A stretch of 64,000 nucleotides of DNA from Salinimicrobium tongyeongense (GTDB lineage: Bacteria > Bacteroidota > Bacteroidia > Flavobacteriales > Flavobacteriaceae): NCBI RefSeq assembly GCF_026109735.1, contig NZ_CP069620.1, positions 1,116,001 to 1,180,000 on the forward strand. Reading direction: 5' to 3'. Shown one piece after another: positions 7,068 to 16,850 of the stretch (positions are counted from its first letter, which is position 1; each line of letters starts with the position of its first letter). Both the position numbers and the translations under genes were made by a program. The notes below the pieces were generated by a model. It did no database searches. It had not been told where the DNA came from and was given only the letters and a program-made list of their open reading frames with translations.

Positions 7068-9698
7068 TTAAACCCCCGCCTTCTGCCTGCTGGTAAGCAT
7101 CCGCTTAATCTCATTGAGCTTCATCAAAGCCTCTACAGGCGTAAGTGTATTAATATCAAGATGATGAATCTCTTCCCTGAGCTCTTCCAGAATAGGATCA
7201 TCAAGATTAAAGAAACTAAGTTGCATATCTTCTTCTGCCGATTTCTTTAAGGCACCCGATTTCTCTTTCATGCCATGGGAATCTTCCAGTTTTTTTAAAA
7301 TTTTGTTGGCCCTTCTCAACACCTGCTGCGGCATCCCGGCCATTCGGGCCACATGAATCCCAAAACTGTGCTCACTGCCTCCCGGCACCAGCTTTCTCAG
7401 GAACAACACATTATCTTTCAGTTCTTTTACTGAAACATTGAAATTCTTAATTCGGACAAAGGTCTCGCCCATATCATTCAGCTCGTGATAATGAGTGGCG
7501 AACAAAGTTTTCGCTTTTGCCGGATGCTCATGCAAATATTCGGTGATCGCCCAGGCAATGGAAATCCCGTCATAGGTACTCGTCCCCCGGCCAATCTCGT
7601 CGAGCAAAATTAAGCTCCTTTCCGAAAGGTTGTTCAGAATGCTGGCGGTCTCGTTCATTTCTACCATAAAAGTAGATTCTCCCATAGAAATGTTGTCACT
7701 GGCTCCTACCCTGGTAAAAATTTTGTCTATAAGCCCGATTCTTGCCGCCTCGGCAGGCACAAAACTTCCCATCTGGGCCATGAGTACTATTAAAGCCGTT
7801 TGCCGCAGGATGGCCGACTTACCACTCATGTTTGGCCCCGTGATCATGATGATTTGCTGATTCTCCCGGTCAAGATAAACATCGTTGGCAATATAAGCTT
7901 CCGAAAGCGGCAGCTGCTTTTCAATAACTGGGTGCCGCCCGTTAATGATCTCAAGATCAAAAGAATCGTCTATTTCGGGTTTGCTGTAATTTTCAAGAAG
8001 TGCCTGTTGTGCAAAAGAACACAAACAGTCTAACTGCCCAATAATGGTAGCGTTTTGCTGTACCGGCTGAATGTAATCTCCAATCCAGGTGACCAGCTTT
8101 GTAAAGATCTCCTGTTCCAGCTGCAGGATTTTCTCTTCGGCCCCCAGGATCTTTGCCTCATACTCTTTTAGCTCCTGAGTAATATAACGTTCGGCGTTAA
8201 CCAAAGTTTGCTTTCGCACCCAGCTTTCGGGCACCTTGTTTTTATGGGCGTTACGCACCTCTATATAATACCCGAAGACATTGTTGCTCCCAATCTTAAG
8301 GGAAGTGATGCCGGTGGCTGCACTTTCCCGCTCCAGCAGCTTGTCTAAATAATCGCGACCCGAAAATGCTATTTTTCGAAGTTCATCCAGTTCGGCTGAA
8401 AAACCTTCAGCAACAGTATTCCCTTTCTGAATATTCACCGGCGCATCTTCGTAGAGCGTCTCTTTTATTTTATTCCGAAGCAAATCACAGCTCTGCAAAT
8501 TCTCCCCCAGCACTTTAAGTGCCTCTTCTCCCGAGCCCGTTGCCAGGGCCTTTACAGGGATCACTGCCTCCAAAGAATTCTTTAACTGAACTACTTCGCG
8601 CGGACATACCTTCCCGGTGGCCACTTTTGAAATAAGACGCTCCAGGTCACTGATCTTTTTGATGTGGCTCCTCGTTTTTTCGAGCCTATCGGTATTCTCT
8701 ACCAGGTGAGCCACCACCCGGTGCCGTCTTTTTATTTTTTCTGAATTCTTAAGCGGTAAGGCCAGCCAGCGTTTTAACATTCTGCCGCCCATTGGCGAAA
8801 TGCTGTGGTCTATCACATCGAGCAGCGTAACCGCGTTTTGAGCGTTAGAAGTGTAAAGCTCCAGGTTGCGAATGGTAAACCTGTCCATCCACACATATTC
8901 CTCCTCGGCAATGCGTGTAATGCCGGTAATGTGCTGCAGGCGATGGTGCTGGGTCTCGCCCAGATAATAAAGTACAGCCCCTGCCGCAACAATGCCCTCT
9001 AGCAAATGCTCTACCCCAAATCCCTTTAAAGATTTTGTGTTGAAGTGGGTATTGAGGTTTTCGTAAGCATAATCGTGTTTAAACACCCAGTCTTCCAAAA
9101 AGAAGACATGGTGATCCTGCCCAAAGCTGTTGTAGAACTCCTTTTTCTTTTGCTTTGGCACCAGCACTTCACTGGGGCTAAAATTCTGCAACAACTTGTC
9201 TATATAATCAGCGGTGCCTTCAGCAACCAGGAATTCTCCCGTAGAAACATCCAGAAAAGATATTCCCAAAGCCTTTTTTCCGAAGTGAACCGCACATAAA
9301 AAATTGTTGGTCTTGCTTTGCAGTACCTCATCATTCATGGCCACTCCCGGCGTTACCAGCTCGGTCACCCCTCGCTTTACGATCTTTTTGGTGAGCTTGG
9401 GGTCTTCCAACTGGTCGCAAATGGCTACCCGCTCCCCGGCTTTCACCAGTTTTGGCAGGTAAGTGTTAAGGGAATGATGTGGAAAACCGGCCAGTTCACT
9501 GCGCTCACTCCCATTGTTGCGGTTAGTGAGCACAATATTGAGAATTCGGGAGGCCTTTACAGCATCTTCCCCAAAAGTCTCGTAAAAATCGCCCACCCTA
9601 AACAGCAACATGGCATCAGGATATTTCGTCTTGATCTTGTTGTACTGCTGCATTAAGGGCGTGATCTTCTTCTCTGCTTTTCCTGACACTGGACTCAT
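7068..9698 (-). CDS. mutS: DNA mismatch repair protein MutS
   Basis: 876 residues, full length. The mismatch-reading motif FYETF (F38, E40) is near the N-terminus. The connector, lever and clamp domains follow, then the ATPase with Walker [15 protein letters not shown] near residue 625, STFMVEM, Walker [17 protein letters not shown] and ATHYHEL. It binds mispaired bases and recruits MutL. The C-terminus ([17 protein letters not shown]) is the short helix-turn-helix tail that mediates tetramers. A good promoter lies upstream; no partner gene is adjacent. CTATTTT near 8363 is a one-mismatch copy of the recurring palindrome. Confidence 0.98.
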   Translation of the reverse strand: MSPVSGKAEKKITPLMQQYNKIKTKYPDAMLLFRVGDFYETFGEDAVKASRILNIVLTNRNNGSERSELAGFPHHSLNTYLPKLVKAGERVAICDQLEDPKLTKKIVKRGVTELVTPGVAMNDEVLQSKTNNFLCAVHFGKKALGISFLDVSTGEFLVAEGTADYIDKLLQNFSPSEVLVPKQKKKEFYNSFGQDHHVFFLEDWVFKHDYAYENLNTHFNTKSLKGFGVEHLLEGIVAAGAVLYYLGETQHHRLQHITGITRIAEEEYVWMDRFTIRNLELYTSNAQNAVTLLDVIDHSISPMGGRMLKRWLALPLKNSEKIKRRHRVVAHLVENTDRLEKTRSHIKKISDLERLISKVATGKVCPREVVQLKNSLEAVIPVKALATGSGEEALKVLGENLQSCDLLRNKIKETLYEDAPVNIQKGNTVAEGFSAELDELRKIAFSGRDYLDKLLERESAATGITSLKIGSNNVFGYYIEVRNAHKNKVPESWVRKQTLVNAERYITQELKEYEAKILGAEEKILQLEQEIFTKLVTWIGDYIQPVQQNATIIGQLDCLCSFAQQALLENYSKPEIDDSFDLEIINGRHPVIEKQLPLSEAYIANDVYLDRENQQIIMITGPNMSGKSAILRQTALIVLMAQMGSFVPAEAARIGLIDKIFTRVGASDNISMGESTFMVEMNETASILNNLSERSLILLDEIGRGTSTYDGISIAWAITEYLHEHPAKAKTLFATHYHELNDMGETFVRIKNFNVSVKELKDNVLFLRKLVPGGSEHSFGIHVARMAGMPQQVLRRANKILKKLEDSHGMKEKSGALKKSAEEDMQLSFFNLDDPILEELREEIHHLDINTLTPVEALMKLNEIKRMLTSRQKAGV

Positions 9699-9736
9699 TT
9701 TTTTTGCTGAGGGCTAAAATATACATTCTCTCCCTT

Positions 9737-9768
9737 TAAAGATAATCTTCCCTTTTCTCATTTTCAAA
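9737..9768 (-). promoter_or_regulatory. promoter of mutS
   Basis: Minus strand TTTG (9765-9768), 20 bp, TATCTTTA (9737-9744; one mismatch to TAnnTTTG), about 40 bp before the mutS ATG. Confidence 0.5.
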
Positions 9769-9860
9769 CTTTTATCCACAACCTGTCAACCATCATTTTA
9801 AATTTAAGCTGAAGTGAAATTCGCCGCCCCGCTATTTTCTGAAAGTACTGCTGAATTCTC

Positions 9861-9868
9861 TATTTTTG
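9861..9868 (+). promoter_or_regulatory. -7 box very close to the trmH-like start
   Basis: TATTTTTG matches TAnnTTTG exactly and ends only 4 nt before the ATG at 9873. No clear TTTG is visible 19-21 bp upstream. If used, the message would have almost no leader. Confidence 0.4.
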
Positions 9869-9872
9869 CCCT

Positions 9873-10415
9873 ATGGAAAACCGAAAGCTGAAAAACAGCG
9901 AGCTCGATAGAAAATCTACTGAAGAATTTAAGTCGGCCAGAAAGACGCCGGTAATTGTCATTTTAGACAACGTGAGGAGCCTCAATAACATAGGCTCCGT
10001 TTTTCGCACTGCCGATGCCTTTTTGATTGAAAAGATCTATCTCTGCGGCATCACAGCCTGCCCGCCTCATAAAGATATCCAGAAAACCGCTTTGGGAGCC
10101 ACCGAAACCGTGGCCTGGGAGTATCGCGAAGATGCGCTTGAACTGGTGAAAGAGCTGCAGCAGCAGGAAGTGCGGGTGTACTCGGTAGAACAAGCCGAAG
10201 GTGCCGAATTCCTCGATGCTTTCACCCCTCAAAAAGGGCAAAAATACGCCCTCATATTTGGGAACGAAGTAAAAGGCGTGCAGCAAAAAGTAGTTTCTGT
10301 CAGTAACGGCGTACTTGAAATCCCACAGCTTGGCAGTAAACATTCTCTCAATATCTCTGTAAGCGCAGGCGTTGTAATGTGGGATGTGTTTTCTAAAATG
10401 AAACTTCTGGAATAG
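9873..10415 (+). CDS. TrmH/SpoU-family RNA 2'-O-methyltransferase
   Basis: 180 residues. The three SPOUT motifs are clear: NIGSVFRTADAF (motif 1), YALIFGNEVKGV (motif 2) and IPQLGSKHSLNISVSAGVVMWD (motif 3), which together form the knotted AdoMet site. It should methylate a ribose 2'-OH in tRNA or rRNA; the exact target cannot be read from sequence. No separate RNA-binding domain is present, as in short TrmH/TrmL proteins. The usual ALG motif (TALGATETV) follows motif 1. Directly downstream lies an AG-rich tandem stretch interrupted by an insertion sequence. Confidence 0.9.
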   Translation: MENRKLKNSELDRKSTEEFKSARKTPVIVILDNVRSLNNIGSVFRTADAFLIEKIYLCGITACPPHKDIQKTALGATETVAWEYREDALELVKELQQQEVRVYSVEQAEGAEFLDAFTPQKGQKYALIFGNEVKGVQQKVVSVSNGVLEIPQLGSKHSLNISVSAGVVMWDVFSKMKLLE

Positions 10416-10439
10416 TGGAAAGTGGAAAGTAAAAAATAG

Positions 10440-10475
10440 AACTTCCCTGATTAATGTTGACCTGTTCTAGATATA
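10440..10475 (+). repeat. left terminal inverted repeat of the IS
   Basis: Begins AACTTCCCTGATTAATG and pairs with 11755-11790 on the other strand, 32 of 35 positions. Confidence 0.9.
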
Positions 10476-10518
10476 AGTTGTACGTCCCTGATATAGGTTG
10501 ACCATAAAATCAACTTAC

Positions 10519-10917
10519 ATGAAGTCAAATATTCGATTGCTCAGTAAACATCGGAAATTCTCCGATGAGTTCAAAAGACAAATTGTGAATGATTATGAAA
10601 GTGGCAGGTACAGTGTATTTCAACTGTCTAAGCTTCACGGAATGTCACGGTCTATGATCTATAACTGGATTCATAAATTTTCTACCTTTAACGAGAAAGG
10701 TTATAGAGTTGTAGAAATGAAAGACAGTAGCAGTAAAAAGATGCAAGAGCTGGAGGCCAAAAACAAGGAACTGGAAGCAGCTTTAGGGCGTAAACAGATA
10801 CAGTTGGATTATTTAGAAAAGATGATCGAACTGGCTAAGTCAGAACTCGATATCGACATTAAAAAAAACTACAGCACCCCACAATCAACTGGTTCAGGAA
10901 AAACAAAGAAAAAGTGA
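10519..10917 (+). CDS. IS3-family transposase OrfA
   Basis: 132 residues from ATG 10519. An HTH of the transposase-8 type lies at the start (KFSDEFKRQIVNDYESG, then SVFQLSKLHGMSRSMIYNWI), followed by a leucine-zipper-like coiled coil (MQELEAKNKELEAALGRKQ). It binds the IS ends and oligomerises. An in-frame TTG at 10498 would add 7 residues but lies in the subterminal repeat. The stop overlaps the OrfB start by 4 bp, and the A-rich end (AAAGAAAAAG) could allow -1 slippage to make the OrfAB fusion. Confidence 0.92.
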   Translation: MKSNIRLLSKHRKFSDEFKRQIVNDYESGRYSVFQLSKLHGMSRSMIYNWIHKFSTFNEKGYRVVEMKDSSSKKMQELEAKNKELEAALGRKQIQLDYLEKMIELAKSELDIDIKKNYSTPQSTGSGKTKKK

Positions 10918-11756
10918 GTTATTCCATGAATCAATTCTATGAAGGCATTGGGATCAGTAAACAAGCTGTCCATCAATATGCTAGAAGACAAAGAATTTTT
11001 GATCATCGTTTGATGGAATTAATGTCTGAAGCTGATGATATTCGTAGAGATCATCCTGGTTGTGGGGTGGAAAAAATGTACTATACTTTAAAGCCTGATT
11101 TTATTGGGAGAGATCGTTTTGTAGAGACTTTTATGCAATTAGGTTATCGTCTCAAAAGAAAGAAGAATTATAGACGCACAACCATTGCCGGTAATATCTA
11201 CTATCCGAATAAAATTAAAGGAATAAAGATCAATGCACCTTCGGTAGTATGGCAAAGCGATATTACTTACTATCGGGTAGGAGACAAATTTTATTATGCA
11301 GTATTTATAATTGATGTTTACACCAAGAAAATAGTCGGTTATGAAGTCTCTGATCATATGAGAGGGACAGCAAATTTAAAAGCTTTGAAGATGGCTTTAA
11401 AACAAAACAAAGCTCCTAAGATCCATCACTCAGATCGAGGAAGCCAGTATACGTACAAATCTTATACTGAACTCTTACAATCAAATACGACCACTATAAG
11501 TATGGCCTTAAGTGCTCAGGACAATGCATATGCCGAGAGGATCAATAGAACAATAAAAGAGGAGTATCTGGATCACTGGAAGCCACAATCCTTTAGCCAA
11601 CTCAAGAACCAGGTGAACAAAGCAGTAAAAAATTATAACACCAAAAGATCCCATGATCATTTAGAGAAAAGAAACCCTGAAGAGTTCATTAGTTATTGGT
11701 CAACCCTCAAAACAGAAGAAAGACCAATTATTACTATTTTTGATAATGAAAATTAA
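10914..11756 (+). CDS. IS3-family transposase OrfB (integrase core)
   Basis: 280 residues. An N-terminal HTH-21 region is followed by the rve integrase core with all three catalytic residues: Asp in VWQSDITYY, Asp in AVFIIDVYTKKIVGYEV, and Glu in DNAYAERINRTIKEEYL, with the usual HHSDRGSQYT between. It uses GTG overlapping the orfA stop, in the -1 frame, so it is expressed by translational coupling or by frameshifting as OrfAB. The stop codon lies within the right inverted repeat. No internal stops or frameshifts, so it looks functional. Confidence 0.94.
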   Translation: MSYSMNQFYEGIGISKQAVHQYARRQRIFDHRLMELMSEADDIRRDHPGCGVEKMYYTLKPDFIGRDRFVETFMQLGYRLKRKKNYRRTTIAGNIYYPNKIKGIKINAPSVVWQSDITYYRVGDKFYYAVFIIDVYTKKIVGYEVSDHMRGTANLKALKMALKQNKAPKIHHSDRGSQYTYKSYTELLQSNTTTISMALSAQDNAYAERINRTIKEEYLDHWKPQSFSQLKNQVNKAVKNYNTKRSHDHLEKRNPEEFISYWSTLKTEERPIITIFDNEN

Positions 11757-11790
11757 TATCTAAAACCGGTCAACACTAATCAGGGAAGTT
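11755..11790 (-). repeat. right terminal inverted repeat of the IS
   Basis: Reverse complement begins AACTTCCCTGATTAGTG; partner of 10440-10475. Confidence 0.9.
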
Positions 11791-11807
11791 TAAAGTTTTA
11801 AACTGCA

Positions 11808-11868
11808 CACTGAAGACTGATCACTGAAGACTGATCACTGAAGACTGAGCACTGATCACTGATCACTG
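11808..11868. repeat. heptad tandem repeat, CACTGAA/GACTGAT
   Basis: Three 14-bp units (CACTGAAGACTGAT, the third ending in G) followed by CACTGAT, CACTGAT, CACTG. The TGA stop of the folK-dNK gene lies inside the array (11863-11865). Confidence 0.9.
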
Positions 11869-12987
11869 TAAAGTAATTTCCTCCAGTAACTGCAAATAAT
11901 CTTCCCTTCTTTTTACAAAATCCAGGTCAGAAATATCGATGATCTTTACGTTCAGCCCCGGCTGCGACTTGATAAAGGACAAATAACTGCGGTTAATATT
12001 TGCCAGGTAATCGGCTTCAATATTTTGTTCGTATTCCCTGCCGCGCTTTTTGATATTTACGAGCAACCTTTCGGTATTTTGATAGAAATACACGTAAAGA
12101 TCGGGCTTCACCAGCTCTTTGTACATGATGTGAAACAGCTTCTGGTAAAGCGAATATTCGTCTTCGTGCAGGGTGATCTTTGCAAAAATGAGGGATTTAA
12201 AAACATCATAATCGGAAACCACGAAATCTTTAAACAGGTCGTATTGCGCAAGATCGTCTGAAAGCTGCTGATACCTGTCGGCCAAAAATGACATTTCCAG
12301 CGGGAAGGCGTAACGCGATTTGTCTTCGTAAAACTTCGGAAGGAATGCGTTGTCTTTGAACCTTTCCAAAATCAGTTTTGCATTGAAATCCTGGGAGACC
12401 ATAGTGGCAAAACTGGTTTTTCCTGCCCCGATGTTCCCTTCAACCGCGATGTAATTAAAATTGGAAAAAGAAAATTTCTTCGGAAGCTGAAGTTCTTCAG
12501 AAATAAGCTTTAAATCCGATTTTTCTAAGGTGTCAAAAAGGGCATTTACAGACAGCTTTTTTAGGGGATGTTTTACTTCCGAAGCAATATCGGCCAGCGG
12601 CGCCAGCACAAAATCGCGCTGGTGCATTTGCGGGTGCGGCACCGTAAGCTCTTCCGATGTGATGATTTCATCTCCAAAAAGTAAAATATCTAGATCTATG
12701 GGCCGGTTTTGGTATCCGCTGCCAGGTTTTCTCTCCCGCCCCAGCTTTTTTTCAATTTCGAGCAGCTGTTTTAAGATTTTGCGGGGCTTAAAACGGGTTT
12801 CTACGGCAATACAGGCGTTGAGAAAAGCCCCGCCCTCAAAACCCATTGCCGGCGTCTCATACACTTTTGAAACCGCCCTTACCTCTCCTGTTTTTTTCTG
12901 AATTTCTTCAACGGCCTGCTGTAAAAAAGCAAATCTGGCACCTTCATTGCTTCCAAGAGCTATAAATACTGTTTTTAAAGGGTTCAA
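11863..12987 (-). CDS. folK: FolK / deoxynucleoside kinase fusion
   Basis: 374 residues in two parts. Residues 1-160 are HPPK: IALGSNEG at the start, then RKPGSGYQNRPIDLDILLFGDEII and VPHPQMHQRDFVLAPLADI, the substrate and Mg sites. It pyrophosphorylates 6-hydroxymethyl-dihydropterin in folate synthesis. Residues 175-374 are a deoxynucleoside kinase: P-loop VEGNIGAGKTSF, the ERF motif after it and KRGREYEQNI as lid, phosphorylating deoxyadenosine or deoxyguanosine for salvage. The fusion is, from memory, common in Bacteroidetes. The stop codon is supplied by the downstream heptad array, so changes in the array could alter the C-terminus. Confidence 0.93.
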   Translation of the reverse strand: MNPLKTVFIALGSNEGARFAFLQQAVEEIQKKTGEVRAVSKVYETPAMGFEGGAFLNACIAVETRFKPRKILKQLLEIEKKLGRERKPGSGYQNRPIDLDILLFGDEIITSEELTVPHPQMHQRDFVLAPLADIASEVKHPLKKLSVNALFDTLEKSDLKLISEELQLPKKFSFSNFNYIAVEGNIGAGKTSFATMVSQDFNAKLILERFKDNAFLPKFYEDKSRYAFPLEMSFLADRYQQLSDDLAQYDLFKDFVVSDYDVFKSLIFAKITLHEDEYSLYQKLFHIMYKELVKPDLYVYFYQNTERLLVNIKKRGREYEQNIEADYLANINRSYLSFIKSQPGLNVKIIDISDLDFVKRREDYLQLLEEITLQ

Positions 12988-13160
12988 GAGATCTTAAGAA
13001 AATTTTAGTAAGACGGGATCAAGTATTTCACAGCAAATTAAACAAAACAAAAGCACATACCCTTAACTTTGTTTTAAAGAGTTTCAACAAAATGAAGACC
13101 TTCGGCTACTTGTTATTTTAAGCAGGTTTTCAGGAAGATGAAACCAAAAAAGACCACAAA

Positions 13161-15818
13161 ATGAAAAAGTTTTTAAAAATACTGGGAATTGTTTTAGGAG
13201 TAATCTTGCTTCTGTTGTTCTTAACGCCCTTCTTGTTTGAAAGGCAGCTGAAAGACCTGGTACAGGAAACCATCAACAAAAACGTGAATGCCACGGTCAC
13301 TTTTGAAGATATTGACCTGAGCATTTTCAGGAACTTCCCCGATGCCACCCTGGCCATTCAGAATTTAAAGATCATTAACCAGGCACCTTTTGAAGGGGAC
13401 ACGCTGGTTTTAAGCGAAGAGGTCACGCTTGAAATGTCGCTGGCCCAACTTTTTAAAGGCGGAAGTGAACCCAAAAAGATTGACGCTTTAAAGATCGACA
13501 ATACCTTTCTGAACATCGCTGTTGATAGTCTGGGAAACAGCAACTACGACATTGCCGTACAGGACACCATTACTACCACCACTTCACAGGGCGGTGGCTT
13601 TAGCTTTGATGTGGAGCACTATGAAATCAACAATTCACGGGTGAAATACGTAGATAAGGGCTCAAAAATGGTATTTTTGGTGGAAGATCTAAACCACCGC
13701 GGAACCGGCGATTTTTCGGCCAGCACCTCAACCCTTAGCACCTACTCTACCGCCCTTGTGAGCTTTGAGATGGACAGCGTAAATTACCTGAACCGGAACA
13801 AACTGCAACTGGAAGCCGATTTTGAAATGGATCTAGAAAACCAGAAATACACTTTTCTGGAAAACGAAGCCCTTATCAATCAGCTCCCGCTTACTTTTAA
13901 CGGCTATGTGCAGGTCAATGAAGAGAATAATGAAGTAGACCTCAGTTTTAAGACCCCCACTTCCTCTTTCAAGAATTTCCTGGCGGTGATGCCTGAAGAA
14001 TACGCAAAAAATATTGAGAACGTCGAAACTACGGGAGATTTTGTGGTAGATGGCTTCATCCGGGGGATTGTAGATGAGACTTACATTCCTAAAATGCAGA
14101 TCAATGTGGCGTCAAACAATGCCGCATTTAAGTACCCCGACCTTCCGAAGGCTGTGGAAGACATAACTATTGCCGCCGTGTTAAAGAATGACACCGGGCT
14201 GGTGGAAGACACTTACCTGAATATCGACAAACTCAACTTCAGGATAGACCAGGATGCCTTTAGAGCCAGCGGAAGCATTAAAAACCTTACCGAAAATATG
14301 CTCGTGAACCTGGCACTGCAGGGTACCATCAACCTCGCGAACATCACCCGGGCCTACCCGCTTGACCTGGAGCAGGACCTCAACGGGATTGTCACTGCCA
14401 ATCTCACTACAAGTTTTGACATGAATTCCCTCGAAAATGAACAGTATCAAAACGTGAAGAGCAGCGGTACAGCAGTAATACGAGATTTTAGTTACACCTC
14501 CCCCGAAATTCCCAATGAGATAAAACTCTCTGCTGCAAACCTGAAGTTCAATCCAAGTACGGTGAGCCTCGAAAATACCGTATTGACCACAGGCCAAACC
14601 GATCTTGCCGTTAACGGAACCATACAAAACCTAATGGGCTACTTGTTCACTGATCAAAAGCTTAAAGGAAACTTTACTGCTACTTCCAATACTTTTTCTG
14701 TCAATGATTTTATGGTCAAAGAAACTGTAAGTGAAGAAGCTGAAGCTACACCTGTTACCACCACTGAAGTGCCGGGAGATGAAGCCATTAAAATCCCGTC
14801 ATTTTTGGATGCCAACATAGACTTTTCAGCAAAGAAAGTCCGTTATGACAATCTGGTTCTGGAAAACACCAGCGGAAGTTTAAGAATTGTAGACGAGACG
14901 GCTACTTTATCTAATGTTTCCTCAAGTATTTTTGCCGGAAATATCCTTTTAAACGGACTGGTTTCCACCAAAGATGCCATCCCGAATTTCTCCATGCAAC
15001 TTGGTTTACAGTCTATTGATATTGTACAGGCCTTTAAAGATATGGAGCTGCTAAGGAATCTTGCCCCAATTGCACAGGCTTTGCAGGGAGAACTTACCAC
15101 CAACATCGACCTGCGGGGAAACCTGAACGATGACCTCACCCCGCAGCTGCAAACCCTAACCGGAAACGCGCTTGCAAAAGTGCTTGGTGCAAGGGTGAAC
15201 CCAGCGCAGACCGCGCTACTTTCACAGCTTGACCAGAGCCTTACCTTTGTTGACCTTAACGATCTTAATTTAAAGGATCTGGAGACCAGGCTAAGCTTCA
15301 ATAACGGGCAGGTAGAAGTACAGCCGTTCGATTTTAATATAAAAGGAATTAAAGCCAGGGCTTCGGGCACGCATGGATTTGATATGGACATGAATTACAA
15401 GGTGGCCCTAGAAATACCTGCAAAATATCTTGGCAGCCAGATAGGCACCACGCTTTCGCGTCTTAGCGCCCAGGAACAGGAAAAAATGACTGTTGGTTTA
15501 CCCGTGAACATTACCGGAAGCTTTAGCAACCCCAATATCAACGTCAACGTTCAGCAGGCCGTAGGCAACCTTACCCAGCAAATTGTTGACACGCAGAAAG
15601 AGAACCTGAAGGAAAAAGGCCGGGATGTTCTAAGCGAACTCATTAGCGGCGGAAAAAACAAGGACACCGCCGATACCACGACCACACGGACTCCCACGCA
15701 AAAAGATTCAATTGCGCGCAAGAATACCAGTGATGCTGTAAAAGAAACTGCAAGAGACATTTTGGGTGGAATTTTGGGTGGTTCCAGAAAGAAAAAAGAT
15801 ACTACCCAAAATCAATAA
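13161..15818 (+). CDS. AsmA-like membrane-anchored protein
   Basis: 885 residues. One transmembrane helix (ILGIVLGVILLLLFLTPFLF) is followed by the AsmA start region (VNATVTFEDIDLSIFRNFPDATLAIQNLKI) and a long beta-rich body. The C-terminal AsmA_2-like part (RLSFNNGQVEVQPFDFNIKG, GLPVNITGSFSNPNINVN) precedes a charged tail. AsmA-like proteins form long grooves that carry lipids between the inner and outer membranes; that role is inferred here. The gene stands alone with a gap of 173 bp to folK, and a TAACTTTG box at 13064 may be part of its promoter. GGTATTTT near 13665 is a one-mismatch copy of the palindrome. Confidence 0.85.
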   Translation: MKKFLKILGIVLGVILLLLFLTPFLFERQLKDLVQETINKNVNATVTFEDIDLSIFRNFPDATLAIQNLKIINQAPFEGDTLVLSEEVTLEMSLAQLFKGGSEPKKIDALKIDNTFLNIAVDSLGNSNYDIAVQDTITTTTSQGGGFSFDVEHYEINNSRVKYVDKGSKMVFLVEDLNHRGTGDFSASTSTLSTYSTALVSFEMDSVNYLNRNKLQLEADFEMDLENQKYTFLENEALINQLPLTFNGYVQVNEENNEVDLSFKTPTSSFKNFLAVMPEEYAKNIENVETTGDFVVDGFIRGIVDETYIPKMQINVASNNAAFKYPDLPKAVEDITIAAVLKNDTGLVEDTYLNIDKLNFRIDQDAFRASGSIKNLTENMLVNLALQGTINLANITRAYPLDLEQDLNGIVTANLTTSFDMNSLENEQYQNVKSSGTAVIRDFSYTSPEIPNEIKLSAANLKFNPSTVSLENTVLTTGQTDLAVNGTIQNLMGYLFTDQKLKGNFTATSNTFSVNDFMVKETVSEEAEATPVTTTEVPGDEAIKIPSFLDANIDFSAKKVRYDNLVLENTSGSLRIVDETATLSNVSSSIFAGNILLNGLVSTKDAIPNFSMQLGLQSIDIVQAFKDMELLRNLAPIAQALQGELTTNIDLRGNLNDDLTPQLQTLTGNALAKVLGARVNPAQTALLSQLDQSLTFVDLNDLNLKDLETRLSFNNGQVEVQPFDFNIKGIKARASGTHGFDMDMNYKVALEIPAKYLGSQIGTTLSRLSAQEQEKMTVGLPVNITGSFSNPNINVNVQQAVGNLTQQIVDTQKENLKEKGRDVLSELISGGKNKDTADTTTTRTPTQKDSIARKNTSDAVKETARDILGGILGGSRKKKDTTQNQ

Positions 15819-15863
15819 TGCTTTAGTGTAGTTGTCGCAAATAACTTTACATATGCTGTAAAA

Positions 15864-15893
15864 CCGGAGAGTACATGCTCTCTAACTCTCCGG
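15864..15893. terminator. GC-rich hairpin between convergent genes
   Basis: CCGGAGAGT (15864-15872) and ACTCTCCGG (15885-15893) pair over 9 bp. There is no good T-run, so termination is only possible, not shown. Confidence 0.35.
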
Positions 15894-15912
15894 AAGGCAT
15901 GATCAAATTTTT

Positions 15913-15947
15913 CTGATCACCGACCACTGATGACTGCTAACTGATCA
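15913..15947. repeat. heptad array next to the DUF2797 stop
   Basis: Five heptads in register: CTGATCA, CCGACCA, CTGATGA, CTGCTAA, CTGATCA. The last ends 1 bp before the leftward stop codon of the 15949 gene. Confidence 0.75.
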
Positions 15948-15948
15948 C

Positions 15949-16743
15949 TTATTTAAGGGAAAGATTAACATTGAAACCTTCATGTTTTCGCACGTTAAAC
16001 ACCATCCCGTCTTCAAAAATGAGGTACTGGCCTTTGATGCCTTTTAGAACCCCTTCGTAAAATGACGTTTTTGCGAGGTTGAGGGATTTACATTTTGCAG
16101 GATAATCAAGCACCGGAAATTTAATCTCGAGCTCTGTTGAATTTGCCAGGTAATAATCCTGAACTTCTTCCGGCAGGTACTGCCTCATGTTGTCGCGAAT
16201 AGCCGCAAGATCAAGATCTTTAAGATCGTTGGTGAGCATGCTGCGCCAGTTAGTCTTGTCTGAAAGATGTTCCTTGAGGGCAACTTCGGTAATCCCGGCG
16301 AGGTAGCGGTTGGGCACCTCAACCACTTCAATGGCTTCATGAGCCCCCTGGTCGATCCAGCGGGTTGGGATTTCGGTTTTGCGGGTCACGCCCACCTTCA
16401 CATTACTGGAATTGGCAAGATATACCACATGCGGCTGCAGCTGCACCCGCTTTTCGAACTCCAGGTCGCGGTGCTCCTGGTCTAAATGCGCCTTACTAAG
16501 TTCGGGGCGAATTACCCATTCGCCCATTTCGGGCAGTTCCATAAAACAGTTATAACAAACTCCGTTGGCGAAAACCTTCTTTTTTTTGCCACAGCCCAAA
16601 CATTCATAATTGAGAAAATTGATAGCAATGCGCTTATCGAGCACCTGGTTCACATTGAGGAAATCCTGCTCAAAAATGAGATAATACTGCACGGTTTCTG
16701 CCAGTTCGGTTTTCATTTTTTTGAGCACGCCTTCATAAGTCAT
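15949..16743 (-). CDS. DUF2797 family protein
   Basis: 264 residues from ATG 16743 (MTYEGVLKKMKTELAETVQ). An upstream extension to 16875 reads a hydrophobic, low-quality stretch and overlaps the divergent GH3 gene, so it is rejected. A zinc-ribbon-like set of cysteines, CLGC and CYNC, lies near residues 48-70. The central YLANSSNVKVGVTRKTEIPTRWIDQGA looks like the family's GIY-YIG-like core, and the C-terminus is KGIKGQYLIFEDGMVFNVRKH. Function of the family is not known. It is convergent with the AsmA-like gene and divergent from GH3. Confidence 0.75.
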   Translation of the reverse strand: MTYEGVLKKMKTELAETVQYYLIFEQDFLNVNQVLDKRIAINFLNYECLGCGKKKKVFANGVCYNCFMELPEMGEWVIRPELSKAHLDQEHRDLEFEKRVQLQPHVVYLANSSNVKVGVTRKTEIPTRWIDQGAHEAIEVVEVPNRYLAGITEVALKEHLSDKTNWRSMLTNDLKDLDLAAIRDNMRQYLPEEVQDYYLANSTELEIKFPVLDYPAKCKSLNLAKTSFYEGVLKGIKGQYLIFEDGMVFNVRKHEGFNVNLSLK

Positions 16744-16850
16744 AGAAAAGAGTATTTTATCGCTGTTTAATTTTTTTGCCAGCTGTAAGAATAGTTTTAA
16801 TTTTAACCGTTTACAACCCGGTTTAAAGGGGCTAAAGATAAAAAGAAAAA

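Larger units (their letters stand above)
10440..11790 (+). mobile_element. complete IS3-family insertion sequence
   Basis: About 1.35 kb. The ends AACTTCCCTGATTA..TGTTGACC are inverted repeats of 35 bp with three mismatches (10440-10475 and 11755-11790). Inside are orfA and orfB in the IS3 arrangement, in a -1 frame relation. The DDE residues are intact, so the element may be active. I see no convincing target duplication. It sits in a short-tandem-repeat spacer between the trmH-like and folK genes. A subterminal direct copy of the end (TCCCTGATATAGGTTGACC, 10485-10503) follows the left repeat. It is AT-richer than its surroundings. Confidence 0.92.

Noticed and set aside
9772-9780. TTATCCACA, a perfect DnaA box, in the mutS upstream region
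   Set aside because: A single 9-mer is expected by chance in a genome, and there are no clustered boxes, AT-rich unwinding region or dnaA/dnaN genes; not an origin.
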